A DNA stretch of 64,000 nucleotides from JABMQB01 sp964408795. GTDB lineage: Bacteria > Bacteroidota > Bacteroidia > Bacteroidales > Prolixibacteraceae. Both the position numbers and the translations under genes were made by a program. Shown in pieces: positions 17,697-26,148 of this stretch (the stretch's first letter is position 1; each line of letters starts with the position of its first letter). The notes beneath the pieces were generated by a model. The model searched no databases. It saw only the letters and a list, made by a program, of their open reading frames with translations, and was not told where the DNA came from. The stretch covers positions 5,438 through 69,437 of the forward strand of contig CAYPAW010000085.1 of the NCBI GenBank assembly GCA_964408795.1, in the 5' to 3' direction.

Positions 17697-19106
17697 TTAA
17701 TCGGCTTTATCGAATAAATACTTGTTCTCCTTGAACTGAATTTGCTCCCCGGTATCATCCTTTGACAGACTATACGAAGACAGATCGGGTCGGGATACCT
17801 TATTTGTGCGGTTGGTTTTTCTGCGTTTGTAAGCCGGTATATTTTCCATCTCATCCACATCTTTTTCACTCAGGGTTGAAAAATCGACCTGAGTCCGGTT
17901 TTCTGAATTCTTTTCTGCTCTTTCTTTGCTGGTTGTTGGATACAAAACATCGAACTCACTTTGGGGAACCTGTTGTCCGTTCACATCAAATTCCAGGGAT
18001 CGTTGTTGGGATTGTTTTTCTTTCCCGTTTTCTTCGGCGACCGTTTTTTTGTGAGGTTTAACTTTTGAAAAATCATCACTCAGGAAATGCTGTTCTTTGG
18101 CGACCTTTTTTGCCATCAGCATTTCGGGAATATTGCTCATACTGAATCCGGTAGCTATAACCGTCACGGATATTTTATGATCCAGCCGATCATCCATGCC
18201 ATTGCCCCAGATCAAATCGGCTTCATACCCGGCTTTATCCTGGATGAAATCGGTAATTTCCCCGATTTCATCCATTGTGATTTCGCTTTTCCCGGAGGTA
18301 ACATTCAAAAGAATGTTCCTGGCCCCGTTAATGTCGTTGTTGTTGAGCAGGGGCGAGTTAAGGGCTTTTTCCACAGCGATCAGCCCACGGCCTTCGCCTT
18401 CGGCAATCCCGGTACCCATAAGGGCCACTCCGGAATGACGGATCACGGTTTCCACATCGGCAAAATCTACATTGATATATCCCGGTACGGTAATGATCTC
18501 AGCAATTCCCCGGGCTGCTGTTGCCAATACATCATCGGCTTTGGCAAAAGCTTCCGAAATGGGAAAATCACCGTACATTTCCCGTATTCGTTCATTATTA
18601 ATCACCAGCAGGGAATCAACATGACCTTCCAGCTCTTTGATTCCTTCAACCGCTTGTCGGATTCTTCTTCTTCCTTCATTCCGGAATGGAATGGTCACGA
18701 TTCCCACCGTGAGAATTCCCATCTCGTGACACGCCTGAGCAATCACCGGGGTTGCTCCGGTTCCCGTACCCCCACCCATCCCGGCGGTTATGAAAACCAT
18801 CCGGGTGGTTTCCTGAAAGGCTTTTTTCACATCTTCAATGTTTTCAATTGCTGCCTGTTTTCCTACTTCCGGTTTGTTTCCGGCTCCCCGTCCTTCGGTC
18901 AGGGAAGCCCCCAGTTGCAGCTTAACCGGTACCGGACTGTTTGCCAGGGCCTGGGCATCGGTATTGCACACCATAAAATCCACATCCTGGATTCCCTGGC
19001 GGTACATGTAGTTTATGGCATTTCCGCCACCTCCACCTACTCCCACCACTTTAATGATCGAACCAGGATTTTTTGCAAATTGAAAAGTAATTTCATCTGA
19101 AGACAT
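17697..19106 (-). CDS. ftsZ: cell division protein FtsZ, downstream paralogue (FtsZ-B)
   Basis: 469 residues of the tubulin-like GTPase that forms the division ring. The tubulin signature GGGTGTG is at 111-117 and the T7 catalytic loop NVDFAD at 212-217, so GTP binding and hydrolysis should be intact. The GTPase core ends near 320. The ~150-residue tail carries IPAYKRR at 423-429, like the FtsA-binding motif of other FtsZs, and ends YLFDKAD, typical of Bacteroidota FtsZ as I remember it. It follows another ftsZ by 30 bases. A hand count gives 130 identical residues of the first 220, aligned without gaps, against that neighbour. Confidence 0.96.
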   Translation of the reverse strand: MSSDEITFQFAKNPGSIIKVVGVGGGGGNAINYMYRQGIQDVDFMVCNTDAQALANSPVPVKLQLGASLTEGRGAGNKPEVGKQAAIENIEDVKKAFQETTRMVFITAGMGGGTGTGATPVIAQACHEMGILTVGIVTIPFRNEGRRRIRQAVEGIKELEGHVDSLLVINNERIREMYGDFPISEAFAKADDVLATAARGIAEIITVPGYINVDFADVETVIRHSGVALMGTGIAEGEGRGLIAVEKALNSPLLNNNDINGARNILLNVTSGKSEITMDEIGEITDFIQDKAGYEADLIWGNGMDDRLDHKISVTVIATGFSMSNIPEMLMAKKVAKEQHFLSDDFSKVKPHKKTVAEENGKEKQSQQRSLEFDVNGQQVPQSEFDVLYPTTSKERAEKNSENRTQVDFSTLSEKDVDEMENIPAYKRRKTNRTNKVSRPDLSSYSLSKDDTGEQIQFKENKYLFDKAD

Positions 19107-19136
19107 ATTGTTTTATTTTTTGTTGTTTTTTTTCCT

Positions 19137-20411
19137 TTACTCTTCTTCCATGGGTTGATCTTCGTCGTCAAACATGCGGTTCCAGTTTTTCAGAAACCAG
19201 CTTTCCACATTTTTATCCTCCACAGGTTCCATTTCCCTGATTTTTCTCTTTTTGTTTTTGGATTTGTTCCTTGCCTTATGGAGGGCTGTTTTTTCGGGAT
19301 CGGCTTCATAATATTCCAGGGAAATGACCGATTTCTCCTTATCTGGGGTTTGATCCCCGGGGTTCGGAAAATCGATTCCCGAAATGTCATTTTTCGAGGC
19401 ACCTTTAGCCTCCGGAGCACCCACTGTTTCTGATTTTTCAGGGGATACAAATCCGGTAGCCAGAATGGTTACCCGTATATCCTCATCGATGCTTTCGTCG
19501 TACCCGTTTCCCCAGATAATATCGGCATCCTGACCGGCGCGTTCCTGGAGGGTATCTATGATGTACCCTATTTCGCCCAAGGTAATTTCTTCTTTTCCGG
19601 AAATAATATTCAGCAGGATGTTCTGTGCCCCGTAGATATCGTTGTTATCCAGCAGGGGGGATTCCAGGGCCTGGTTGACAGCCTCGGCTGCCCGGTTTTC
19701 ACCCGACGCACTTCCTGTCCCCATAATGAATACCTTGCTTTCGGACATCACCGTATGAACATCGGTAAAGTCGATGTTGATATTGCCATGAACCGTAATA
19801 ATCTCCGCTACTCCTTTAACGGCCGTTGCCACGATGTTATCCGCCTGTTTAAATGCCTGTCTGGCTGGTAAATCCCCAAAAAGAGTCTGCAATTTCCGGT
19901 TGTTGATAACCAGCATGCTGTCTACATACGGATTTAGTTTTTCGATGCCAGCCATCGCCTGTCCGTACCTTTTCTTTCCTTCAGCCGGCGACGGGATGGT
20001 AACCACAGCGATGGTCAGAATATCCAGTTCCCGGGATAACTCAGCAATTACCGGCGCGGCTCCGGTACCGGTTCCTCCCCCCAAACCAGCCGTTATAAAC
20101 AACATCTTGGTGGTTCCTTCCAGGGCTTTTTTTAAATCGTCATAATTTTCTTTGGCCGCCTGTTCCCCCATTTCAGGGCAGTTCCCGGCTCCTCTGCCTT
20201 CCGTTAAGGTAACTCCCAATTGTATCTTCGACGGTACAGGACTGTTCTCCATGGCCTGGGCATCGGTATTGCACAAAATAAAATCAACCCCGGCAATCCC
20301 CTCCTGATTCATGTGGCTTACTGCATTGCACCCACCTCCTCCGACTCCCATTACTTTTATAATGCTGGAAGAAACTTTCGGAAAATTAAAATTTGCTACT
20401 TCTTCGGACAT
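19137..20411 (-). CDS. ftsZ: cell division protein FtsZ, upstream paralogue (FtsZ-A)
   Basis: 424 residues. The core has GVGGGGCNA, the tubulin signature GGGTGTG at 111-117 and the T7 loop NIDFTD at 212-217, all intact, so it should bind GTP and polymerise. The segment FIMGTGSASGENRAAEAV is close to the general bacterial consensus. The tail (about 105 residues) differs from FtsZ-B: a lysine/arginine-rich stretch (KSKNKKRKIR), then an aromatic-acidic end (ESWFLKNWNRMFDDEDQ). There is no IPAY/IPAF motif. It starts 11 bases after ftsA, the usual ftsZ place, and is followed by the second ftsZ. Confidence 0.96.
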   Translation of the reverse strand: MSEEVANFNFPKVSSSIIKVMGVGGGGCNAVSHMNQEGIAGVDFILCNTDAQAMENSPVPSKIQLGVTLTEGRGAGNCPEMGEQAAKENYDDLKKALEGTTKMLFITAGLGGGTGTGAAPVIAELSRELDILTIAVVTIPSPAEGKKRYGQAMAGIEKLNPYVDSMLVINNRKLQTLFGDLPARQAFKQADNIVATAVKGVAEIITVHGNINIDFTDVHTVMSESKVFIMGTGSASGENRAAEAVNQALESPLLDNNDIYGAQNILLNIISGKEEITLGEIGYIIDTLQERAGQDADIIWGNGYDESIDEDIRVTILATGFVSPEKSETVGAPEAKGASKNDISGIDFPNPGDQTPDKEKSVISLEYYEADPEKTALHKARNKSKNKKRKIREMEPVEDKNVESWFLKNWNRMFDDEDQPMEEE

Positions 20412-20422
20412 AACCCTGTTTT

Positions 20423-21712
20423 TTATATTTCCATATCTGATTCGTCAAAAAAATTGATAATCCCCTGGGATACTTTCTCTTTCACTTTATTCATCTTCCC
20501 GGCCAGAAAGCTTCCGGATGATTTTTTATTTTTCTTCCTTCGGTGGTCTTTCGAATGCTGTCCATCCATTTCATCCAGTGAATGCTTCAATAATCCCAGG
20601 GCTGTAGAATATTCCGGAACCATCAGGTCTTTATTTTTTTCTGTAAGATCCACTACCGGCATTCCGATGCGGGCATCAAGACCGGTACGATACCGTACCA
20701 GTTGCAGTATATTTGGCAATTGGGAGGTCCCTCCGGTAAGAACGATTCCGGCCCCGATTTTTTCCAGGTATCCGGATTTCTTTAGTTGAAAAAAGACACT
20801 GTCCAGGATCTCTTCCAGGCGAGCCTGGATGATGAATGCCAGGCTCCGGAAGGATATCTCCTTCGGACTCCAACCGTTATACCCGGGTATGGTTACTACC
20901 TTTTCTTCTTCGGCAAAATCCCCCATAGCCTGTCCATACTGTACTTTTAGTTGTTCAGCCCACCGGGGAATAATCGAACAGCCTTCTTTGATATCGTTGG
21001 TAAGTACGTTCCCTGCGAAAGGCACTACAGAAGTAAAACAGAGTGCGCCCTCACAGAAGACTGCTGATTTGGTGATTCCTCCCCCGATATCCAGTAAAAC
21101 CACTCCTGCTTCTTTTTCATCTTCGGTTAAAACAGCTTCCGCAGTAGCCAGGGGAGAAATAACAACCTTTCGTAAGCCAATACTGATTTTTTCCAGTACC
21201 CTTTCCAAATTGGATCGATAGCTCTCGGGAGCTGCGCACAGGTGAAAATCCGCTTCCAGTCTTTTCCCGGTTATACCTACCGGATGACTAATCTCCGGTT
21301 CATCATCCACAGCATAATGAAGGGGTAAAACATGGTAGAAATAAAATTCGGGAGGCAGGGATGTTTCTTTTGCCCGGGAGATCATATCCAGAATATCCTC
21401 CCGGGTTACTACTCCCGACTCCTGAATATCGTGCGATATTTTACTGTGCCATGATCTCATATGCTGCCCTGCCAGAGCCACATCCACCGTTCGGATCTCC
21501 CCTTCAAACTGATCCTCTACCTGGGTAAGAACGCTGTTCAACACGTCAACAGCCTCTTCAATATTCAACACCACGCCCCTTTTTATTCCCCTGGAAGCAG
21601 CTTGTGCATACCCGAGGATCTCAATTTTATCTCCTCTTTTTGCTCCTGCAAGGGCAGCTACTTTTGAACTGCCTATATCTACAACCGCAATGAATGGATC
21701 TTTTGACGCCAT
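20423..21712 (-). CDS. ftsA: cell division protein FtsA
   Basis: 429 residues of the actin-like membrane tether of FtsZ. N-terminal IAVVDIGSSKVAALAG is the phosphate-1 loop, and VVLLDIGGGITKSAVF and GIVLTGGTSQLPNI are the other actin-fold ATP motifs. The 1C (SHS2) domain lies in between. The C-terminal end IINFFDESDME, preceded by a basic linker, fits an amphipathic membrane-binding helix. It begins four bases after the ftsQ stop. A single ftsA serves two ftsZ genes here, so it must discriminate between them or serve both. Confidence 0.96.
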   Translation of the reverse strand: MASKDPFIAVVDIGSSKVAALAGAKRGDKIEILGYAQAASRGIKRGVVLNIEEAVDVLNSVLTQVEDQFEGEIRTVDVALAGQHMRSWHSKISHDIQESGVVTREDILDMISRAKETSLPPEFYFYHVLPLHYAVDDEPEISHPVGITGKRLEADFHLCAAPESYRSNLERVLEKISIGLRKVVISPLATAEAVLTEDEKEAGVVLLDIGGGITKSAVFCEGALCFTSVVPFAGNVLTNDIKEGCSIIPRWAEQLKVQYGQAMGDFAEEEKVVTIPGYNGWSPKEISFRSLAFIIQARLEEILDSVFFQLKKSGYLEKIGAGIVLTGGTSQLPNILQLVRYRTGLDARIGMPVVDLTEKNKDLMVPEYSTALGLLKHSLDEMDGQHSKDHRRKKNKKSSGSFLAGKMNKVKEKVSQGIINFFDESDMEI

Positions 21713-21716
21713 AACC

Positions 21717-22457
21717 TTACCTTTTCGTTCCGATTATCTGATTTGTATATTTCACGCTGATTTTCTGATAGGTGTTCCAGTTATTCTGCGCTATCACCTG
21801 TTCATAAAATGCCTTCAGATTCCTCAGCTTTTCCTGGTATCTAACGGGTGTTCCAAATTCAATCTGATGGTTCCCCACCAGGGGAATTAAAATCAACTCA
21901 CCATTATCCGTAACATGAATCTGTTTAACCTGAGCTTTCAGGAAATCATCCTTTTCAAGGAAGGTAACCAGATCCAGGAGCTGATTTCCGGCAAATTCCG
22001 GATCTATTTTTCCGGTGGCTACCGGAACATTTGCCGTATATTTCGTAGATACCGGAATCCGGACCCTCTCTTTATCCAGAAAATAATTTTCATCTCCGGA
22101 CATAATCCGCAATACAGGCTCACGAAAGGTTACCACTACCGAAAGAATGCCCTCAAAACCCATTTCTTTCGCCACTACATTCTTCGTTACTTCGGCATTT
22201 TTCACGGCACTGATTTTTTCTATTTCCTTTTCAATTTTTTCCCCGTCTATATCCCGAATGTTCTTTTTAAGAATACTGTCATTCACGCTATTTACGATCT
22301 CCTCCCTGCTCAGTGAGAGGGTCTGATATCCATCGTAGCGAACATCGATTGTTTCGCATTTTACATTCTTTACCACCCGGGAGGTAAACGCCATGGTTAT
22401 GCCCACAAGAGTACCCAACAAGACAACGGACAGGATATGTACCACTTTTCTACCCAT
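21717..22457 (-). CDS. ftsQ: cell division protein FtsQ/DivIB
   Basis: 246 residues: a short cytoplasmic head, one membrane helix (VVHILSVVLLGTLVGITMAF) and a periplasmic part with a POTRA-like domain (VDVRYDGYQTLSLSREEIVNSV) and the beta domain. FtsQ links the early ring with the septal wall synthase complex. It overlaps the end of murC by eight bases. Sequence conservation is low in this family, so position between murC and ftsA carries much of the weight. Confidence 0.9.
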   Translation of the reverse strand: MGRKVVHILSVVLLGTLVGITMAFTSRVVKNVKCETIDVRYDGYQTLSLSREEIVNSVNDSILKKNIRDIDGEKIEKEIEKISAVKNAEVTKNVVAKEMGFEGILSVVVTFREPVLRIMSGDENYFLDKERVRIPVSTKYTANVPVATGKIDPEFAGNQLLDLVTFLEKDDFLKAQVKQIHVTDNGELILIPLVGNHQIEFGTPVRYQEKLRNLKAFYEQVIAQNNWNTYQKISVKYTNQIIGTKR

Positions 22458-23838
22458 GGGTGGCCTCCAGTTCTTCGGTTAAGCGATCCGCAATTTGATC
22501 GATATTGCCTGCCCCAAGGGTAAGCAAAACCTCCCAGTCGGTGTTCAAAACCCAGGGAATTACCTCTTCTTTGTTCATTGACAAAGCATTTTTATTTTTC
22601 ATCTTTCGGATGATCAATCCGGAAGTGATCCCTTTCATGGGTTTTTCCCGTGCCGGGTAAATCGGAATCAGAACAGCCATATCCAGCAGATCCAGCGACC
22701 GGGCAAACCCTTCGGCCAGATCGCGGGTTCTGGTAAAAAGATGAGGCTGAAAAATCCCCGTTATTCTTTTTCCTTTGTAGAGTCTCCTCACGGATTGTAT
22801 GACGGCTTCCAGTTCCTTTGGATGGTGGGCATAATCATCGATAAATACCCGGTTTTGGTCTTTAAATCGTACATCAAACCGTCTTACAACGCCCTGATAG
22901 CATGTCAGTCCTTTTCTTATCTCTTCAGGAGTCACTCCCGACTCCAGGGCCAATGCAGAAGCTGCCACCGCATTTTCCAAATTCACCAGTCCCGGATAAT
23001 GCAGTACCATTTCAGGGATTATTCCCTGGGGTGTCCCCAAATCAAACCGATAGATTCCCTTATCCAGTCTGATCGAATCCGCATAATAATCTGCTTTTTC
23101 ATGCAATGCATAGGTTCGTTTCTGCCCTTCCCGGGGTACCGGGTGATTCCATTTCACTTTTCTGTTAACGATCAGCGTCCCTCCTTTTTTTACCTGACTG
23201 ACAAACTGGACAAATGCATTTTTCAACTCTCTGGTATTCTGATAGATATCCAAATGATCCGGATCAATTGCCGTGATTAGCACCCTTTCAGGCGTCAGGT
23301 TCAGGAAGGATCGATCGTATTCATCGGCTTCGGTAACCAGCCATTGGTCGTCTCGTTCGGGTAGAATCAGGTTTGAATGGTAATTTTTCAGAATACCTCC
23401 CAGAAAAGCACCACACCCATGCGAAGATTCTTTCAATATCACAGCCAACATGGAAGAAACCGTTGTTTTACCATGGGTTCCTGCAACCGCTATACATCTT
23501 TTTGAATTGCATATCATTCCGAGCACCTGAGCTCTTTTGTATATTGCATACCCCTTATTTCTCAGCCCGGAGAATACCGGATGGGTCTCAGGAACAGCCG
23601 GTGTATAGATCACCAGCGTATCCTCTTTTGTAAAATGCGGGGGAGGAGCGGATAGACTTTCATCATAAACAATGCTCATCCCTTCCGAAGCAAGCTTCTC
23701 GGTCAGTTTTGTTTTTGTCAGATCATAGCCGGCTACGGATTTTCCCAGGTGCTTAAAATAACGCGCCAGGGCACTCATTCCGATGCCTCCGATTCCTAAA
23801 AGATAAACATGCCTTATATGGTTCCAACGCTGCTTCAT
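22450..23838 (-). CDS. murC: UDP-N-acetylmuramate-L-alanine ligase
   Basis: 462 residues of a Mur ligase adding the first amino acid of the peptidoglycan stem. HVYLLGIGGIGMSALAR is the UDP-binding Rossmann start, AVAGTHGKTTVSSMLA near residue 115 the ATP P-loop, and FIDDYAHHPKEL near residue 335 the typical MurC signature. It starts within the murG stop as ATGA, which implies translational coupling, and overlaps ftsQ downstream. Confidence 0.97.
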   Translation of the reverse strand: MKQRWNHIRHVYLLGIGGIGMSALARYFKHLGKSVAGYDLTKTKLTEKLASEGMSIVYDESLSAPPPHFTKEDTLVIYTPAVPETHPVFSGLRNKGYAIYKRAQVLGMICNSKRCIAVAGTHGKTTVSSMLAVILKESSHGCGAFLGGILKNYHSNLILPERDDQWLVTEADEYDRSFLNLTPERVLITAIDPDHLDIYQNTRELKNAFVQFVSQVKKGGTLIVNRKVKWNHPVPREGQKRTYALHEKADYYADSIRLDKGIYRFDLGTPQGIIPEMVLHYPGLVNLENAVAASALALESGVTPEEIRKGLTCYQGVVRRFDVRFKDQNRVFIDDYAHHPKELEAVIQSVRRLYKGKRITGIFQPHLFTRTRDLAEGFARSLDLLDMAVLIPIYPAREKPMKGITSGLIIRKMKNKNALSMNKEEVIPWVLNTDWEVLLTLGAGNIDQIADRLTEELEATHG

Positions 23839-24935
23839 CCCATCAGGGTTTCTATTTCATTCACAATATTTTGTGTGGCGTGTGGTTTTGCCAGTTTGGA
23901 AATATTTTCTGCCATCACTGCCCGTTTTTTTTTGTCTTCCATTAATTGAAAAGCCTGATCGAATAACGTATGGGCCATGTCCTGATCGCTGATCATAACA
24001 GCTGCGTTTTTTTCTTTCAGGGCTGTGGCATTTTTCGTCTGATGATCCTCTGCCACATTGGGGGATGGTACCAGGATTACCGGTTTCCCCACTATGCATA
24101 GTTCCGAAATGGTTCCGGCTCCGGCTCTTGAAATGATAACGTCGGCCGCTCCGTAAGCCATATCCATTTGTTTTAAAAATTTATGAATCTGAAGATTTCC
24201 GGGCTTCGCAGGTTTTGTTTTTTCGATCATTTCATCGTAATAGAACGCTCCGGTTTGCCAAATCACCTGGATGGAAGAAGACCGGATCTTATCCAGGTTA
24301 TTCAGCACCGTATGATTGATCGAACGGGCGCCCAGGCTTCCTCCCAGGATAAGCAGGATCTGGTCGTCCGGATCAAGGCCAAACAAAGCCGTGGATTTTT
24401 CTCTTTCGGGCAGGTCAATCAGAAGGTTTTTCCTCACGGGATTTCCGGTAAGCACCAGTTTGTCGGGGGGAAAATAACGATCCATATTATCATACGCCAC
24501 ACAGATCTTTTTCACTTTCCGGCTCAACAATTTATTGGTGATTCCCGCATAGGAGTTTTGTTCCTGAATCAATGCCGGGATTCCTTTCTTTATCGCTGCG
24601 CGCAACACCGGGCCACTGGCAAATCCTCCGAAACCCACCGCTATATGAGGGGCAAACTCACCGATGATCTTGCGGGCTTTTTGGTTGCTTCGCCATAGCA
24701 TCCGAAAAAAACGAACCCACCGGAGACCCGGTTTTCGCGGGAATCCCATTACCGGAAGTCCGACAATTTGATATCCTGCTGCCGGTACCCGTTCCATTTC
24801 CATCTTTCCCAGGGCTCCCACAAAAAGAATCTCGGCTCCGGGATTACGATCCCGGATTTCGTCGGCTACTGCCAGAGCAGGGAAAATATGCCCGCCAGTT
24901 CCTCCGGCACTTAAGATAATCCGTTTGTTCTCCAT
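23835..24935 (-). CDS. murG: lipid II synthase MurG (GlcNAc transferase)
   Basis: 366 residues of the GT28 enzyme that adds GlcNAc to lipid I at the cytoplasmic membrane face. The N-terminal glycine loop ILSAGGTGGHIFPALAVADE is diagnostic, GFGGFASGPVLRAA and LILGGSLGARSIN follow, and ISRAGAGTISEL near residue 265 is the UDP-GlcNAc pocket. It begins one base after the ftsW stop and overlaps murC by three bases. Confidence 0.97.
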   Translation of the reverse strand: MENKRIILSAGGTGGHIFPALAVADEIRDRNPGAEILFVGALGKMEMERVPAAGYQIVGLPVMGFPRKPGLRWVRFFRMLWRSNQKARKIIGEFAPHIAVGFGGFASGPVLRAAIKKGIPALIQEQNSYAGITNKLLSRKVKKICVAYDNMDRYFPPDKLVLTGNPVRKNLLIDLPEREKSTALFGLDPDDQILLILGGSLGARSINHTVLNNLDKIRSSSIQVIWQTGAFYYDEMIEKTKPAKPGNLQIHKFLKQMDMAYGAADVIISRAGAGTISELCIVGKPVILVPSPNVAEDHQTKNATALKEKNAAVMISDQDMAHTLFDQAFQLMEDKKKRAVMAENISKLAKPHATQNIVNEIETLMG

Positions 24936-24936
24936 A

Positions 24937-26136
24937 TCACTGCATTACTTCATCCTCATCCGGTGTGTTTACCTGTACTGGCTGTTCTACCTTGCGGCTA
25001 TCTTTCTGGTTCTGATAGCTTACGCTGAGAATACACCCAACGGCAACGGAGGTGAAAAGCATGGAGGTTCCCCCCATGCTAACCCAGGGAAGAGGTTGCC
25101 CTGTTACGGGCAAGATACCCGTGGAAACACCAATATTGATCATGGCCTGAAAAATGAACAACAAGGTAAGTCCTGCAACAAGAAACGCCGGGAACGTCCG
25201 CCTGGCTTTCCGAATAATAATTACTCCCCGGTAAAAAAAGATCATATAAAGAAAAATGATCATCCCTCCAAAAATGAATCCATACTCTTCTACGATAATG
25301 GCAAAAATAAAATCGTTATAGGCGGAAGCCATATAATTGCTGACATCCGAATGCCCGGGTCCCTTGCCCAGCCAGCCTCCTTCATAAATCGCCAGCCTGG
25401 CATAATCCGCCTGGGTAATCCCAACCCCGGATGAAGGATCCCCATGAATAAACCGCTCAACCCTTCCTTTGATCGTTCCCATCCGTGAAACAGGGGAAGG
25501 AAAATAATCCGCCGTAAAATAAATAATAACCAGCAGGGCTATTCCTGTTCCAATCACCGCCAACAGATACTTGAAAGGAATCCGTCCGACAAACATCATG
25601 GCCATTACGGTCAGGAAAAGCAATGCTGCCGTCGAAAAATCAGAAAAGAAAATAATGCCGCATAGAAGCACCGTATAAATGATAATGGTAAGAAAAGCTC
25701 TTTTCGCATCTTTTTGTGTTTTTTGATTCTTGCTGAGGATCCTGGCTACGAACATGATCAGGGCAATCTTGGCCAGCTCGGCTGGTTGAAATGAGATAAT
25801 TTTTAAATCCAGGGTTCTTCCGGATCCCTCTACGGAACCTGTCAATTTCATAAAAAAAGCCAGTCCGAGAAAACCAAGACTTATATAAACAAGCATCTGG
25901 GAAATTATTGAATATAACTTTACCGGAATGATGTGAACCATGAAAAGAATAATTCCAAACCCCAGGGTTAGAAAAACTCCGTGCCGGATGAGGTAATACC
26001 ATGTTTCCTCAGCTTCCCGGTAAGCAAGAGCCCCTGTTGAACTGTAGATAATCAGTAACGAAAACAGCGACAGGAGCAGTAAAACTGTCCATATAATGCG
26101 ATCACCCTGTACTATTTTCTTCCATGTGTATTCCAT
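24937..26136 (-). CDS. ftsW: FtsW, septal SEDS peptidoglycan polymerase
   Basis: 399 residues with about ten membrane helices. SEDS hallmarks are the GSGRTLDLKIISFQPAELAKI region and the late MINIGVSTGILPVTGQPLPWVSMGGTSML. FtsW polymerises glycan strands with the partner FtsI. It lies between murD and murG, the usual position in Bacteroidota dcw clusters. It ends one base before murG. Confidence 0.95.
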   Translation of the reverse strand: MEYTWKKIVQGDRIIWTVLLLLSLFSLLIIYSSTGALAYREAEETWYYLIRHGVFLTLGFGIILFMVHIIPVKLYSIISQMLVYISLGFLGLAFFMKLTGSVEGSGRTLDLKIISFQPAELAKIALIMFVARILSKNQKTQKDAKRAFLTIIIYTVLLCGIIFFSDFSTAALLFLTVMAMMFVGRIPFKYLLAVIGTGIALLVIIYFTADYFPSPVSRMGTIKGRVERFIHGDPSSGVGITQADYARLAIYEGGWLGKGPGHSDVSNYMASAYNDFIFAIIVEEYGFIFGGMIIFLYMIFFYRGVIIIRKARRTFPAFLVAGLTLLFIFQAMINIGVSTGILPVTGQPLPWVSMGGTSMLFTSVAVGCILSVSYQNQKDSRKVEQPVQVNTPDEDEVMQ

Positions 26137-26148
26137 ACAATACGCGGA

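Noticed and set aside
17762..19100. Long plus-strand frames antisense to ftsZ-B
   Set aside because: They are mirror frames of a strongly conserved gene, rich in His/Ser/Phe, and show no domain.
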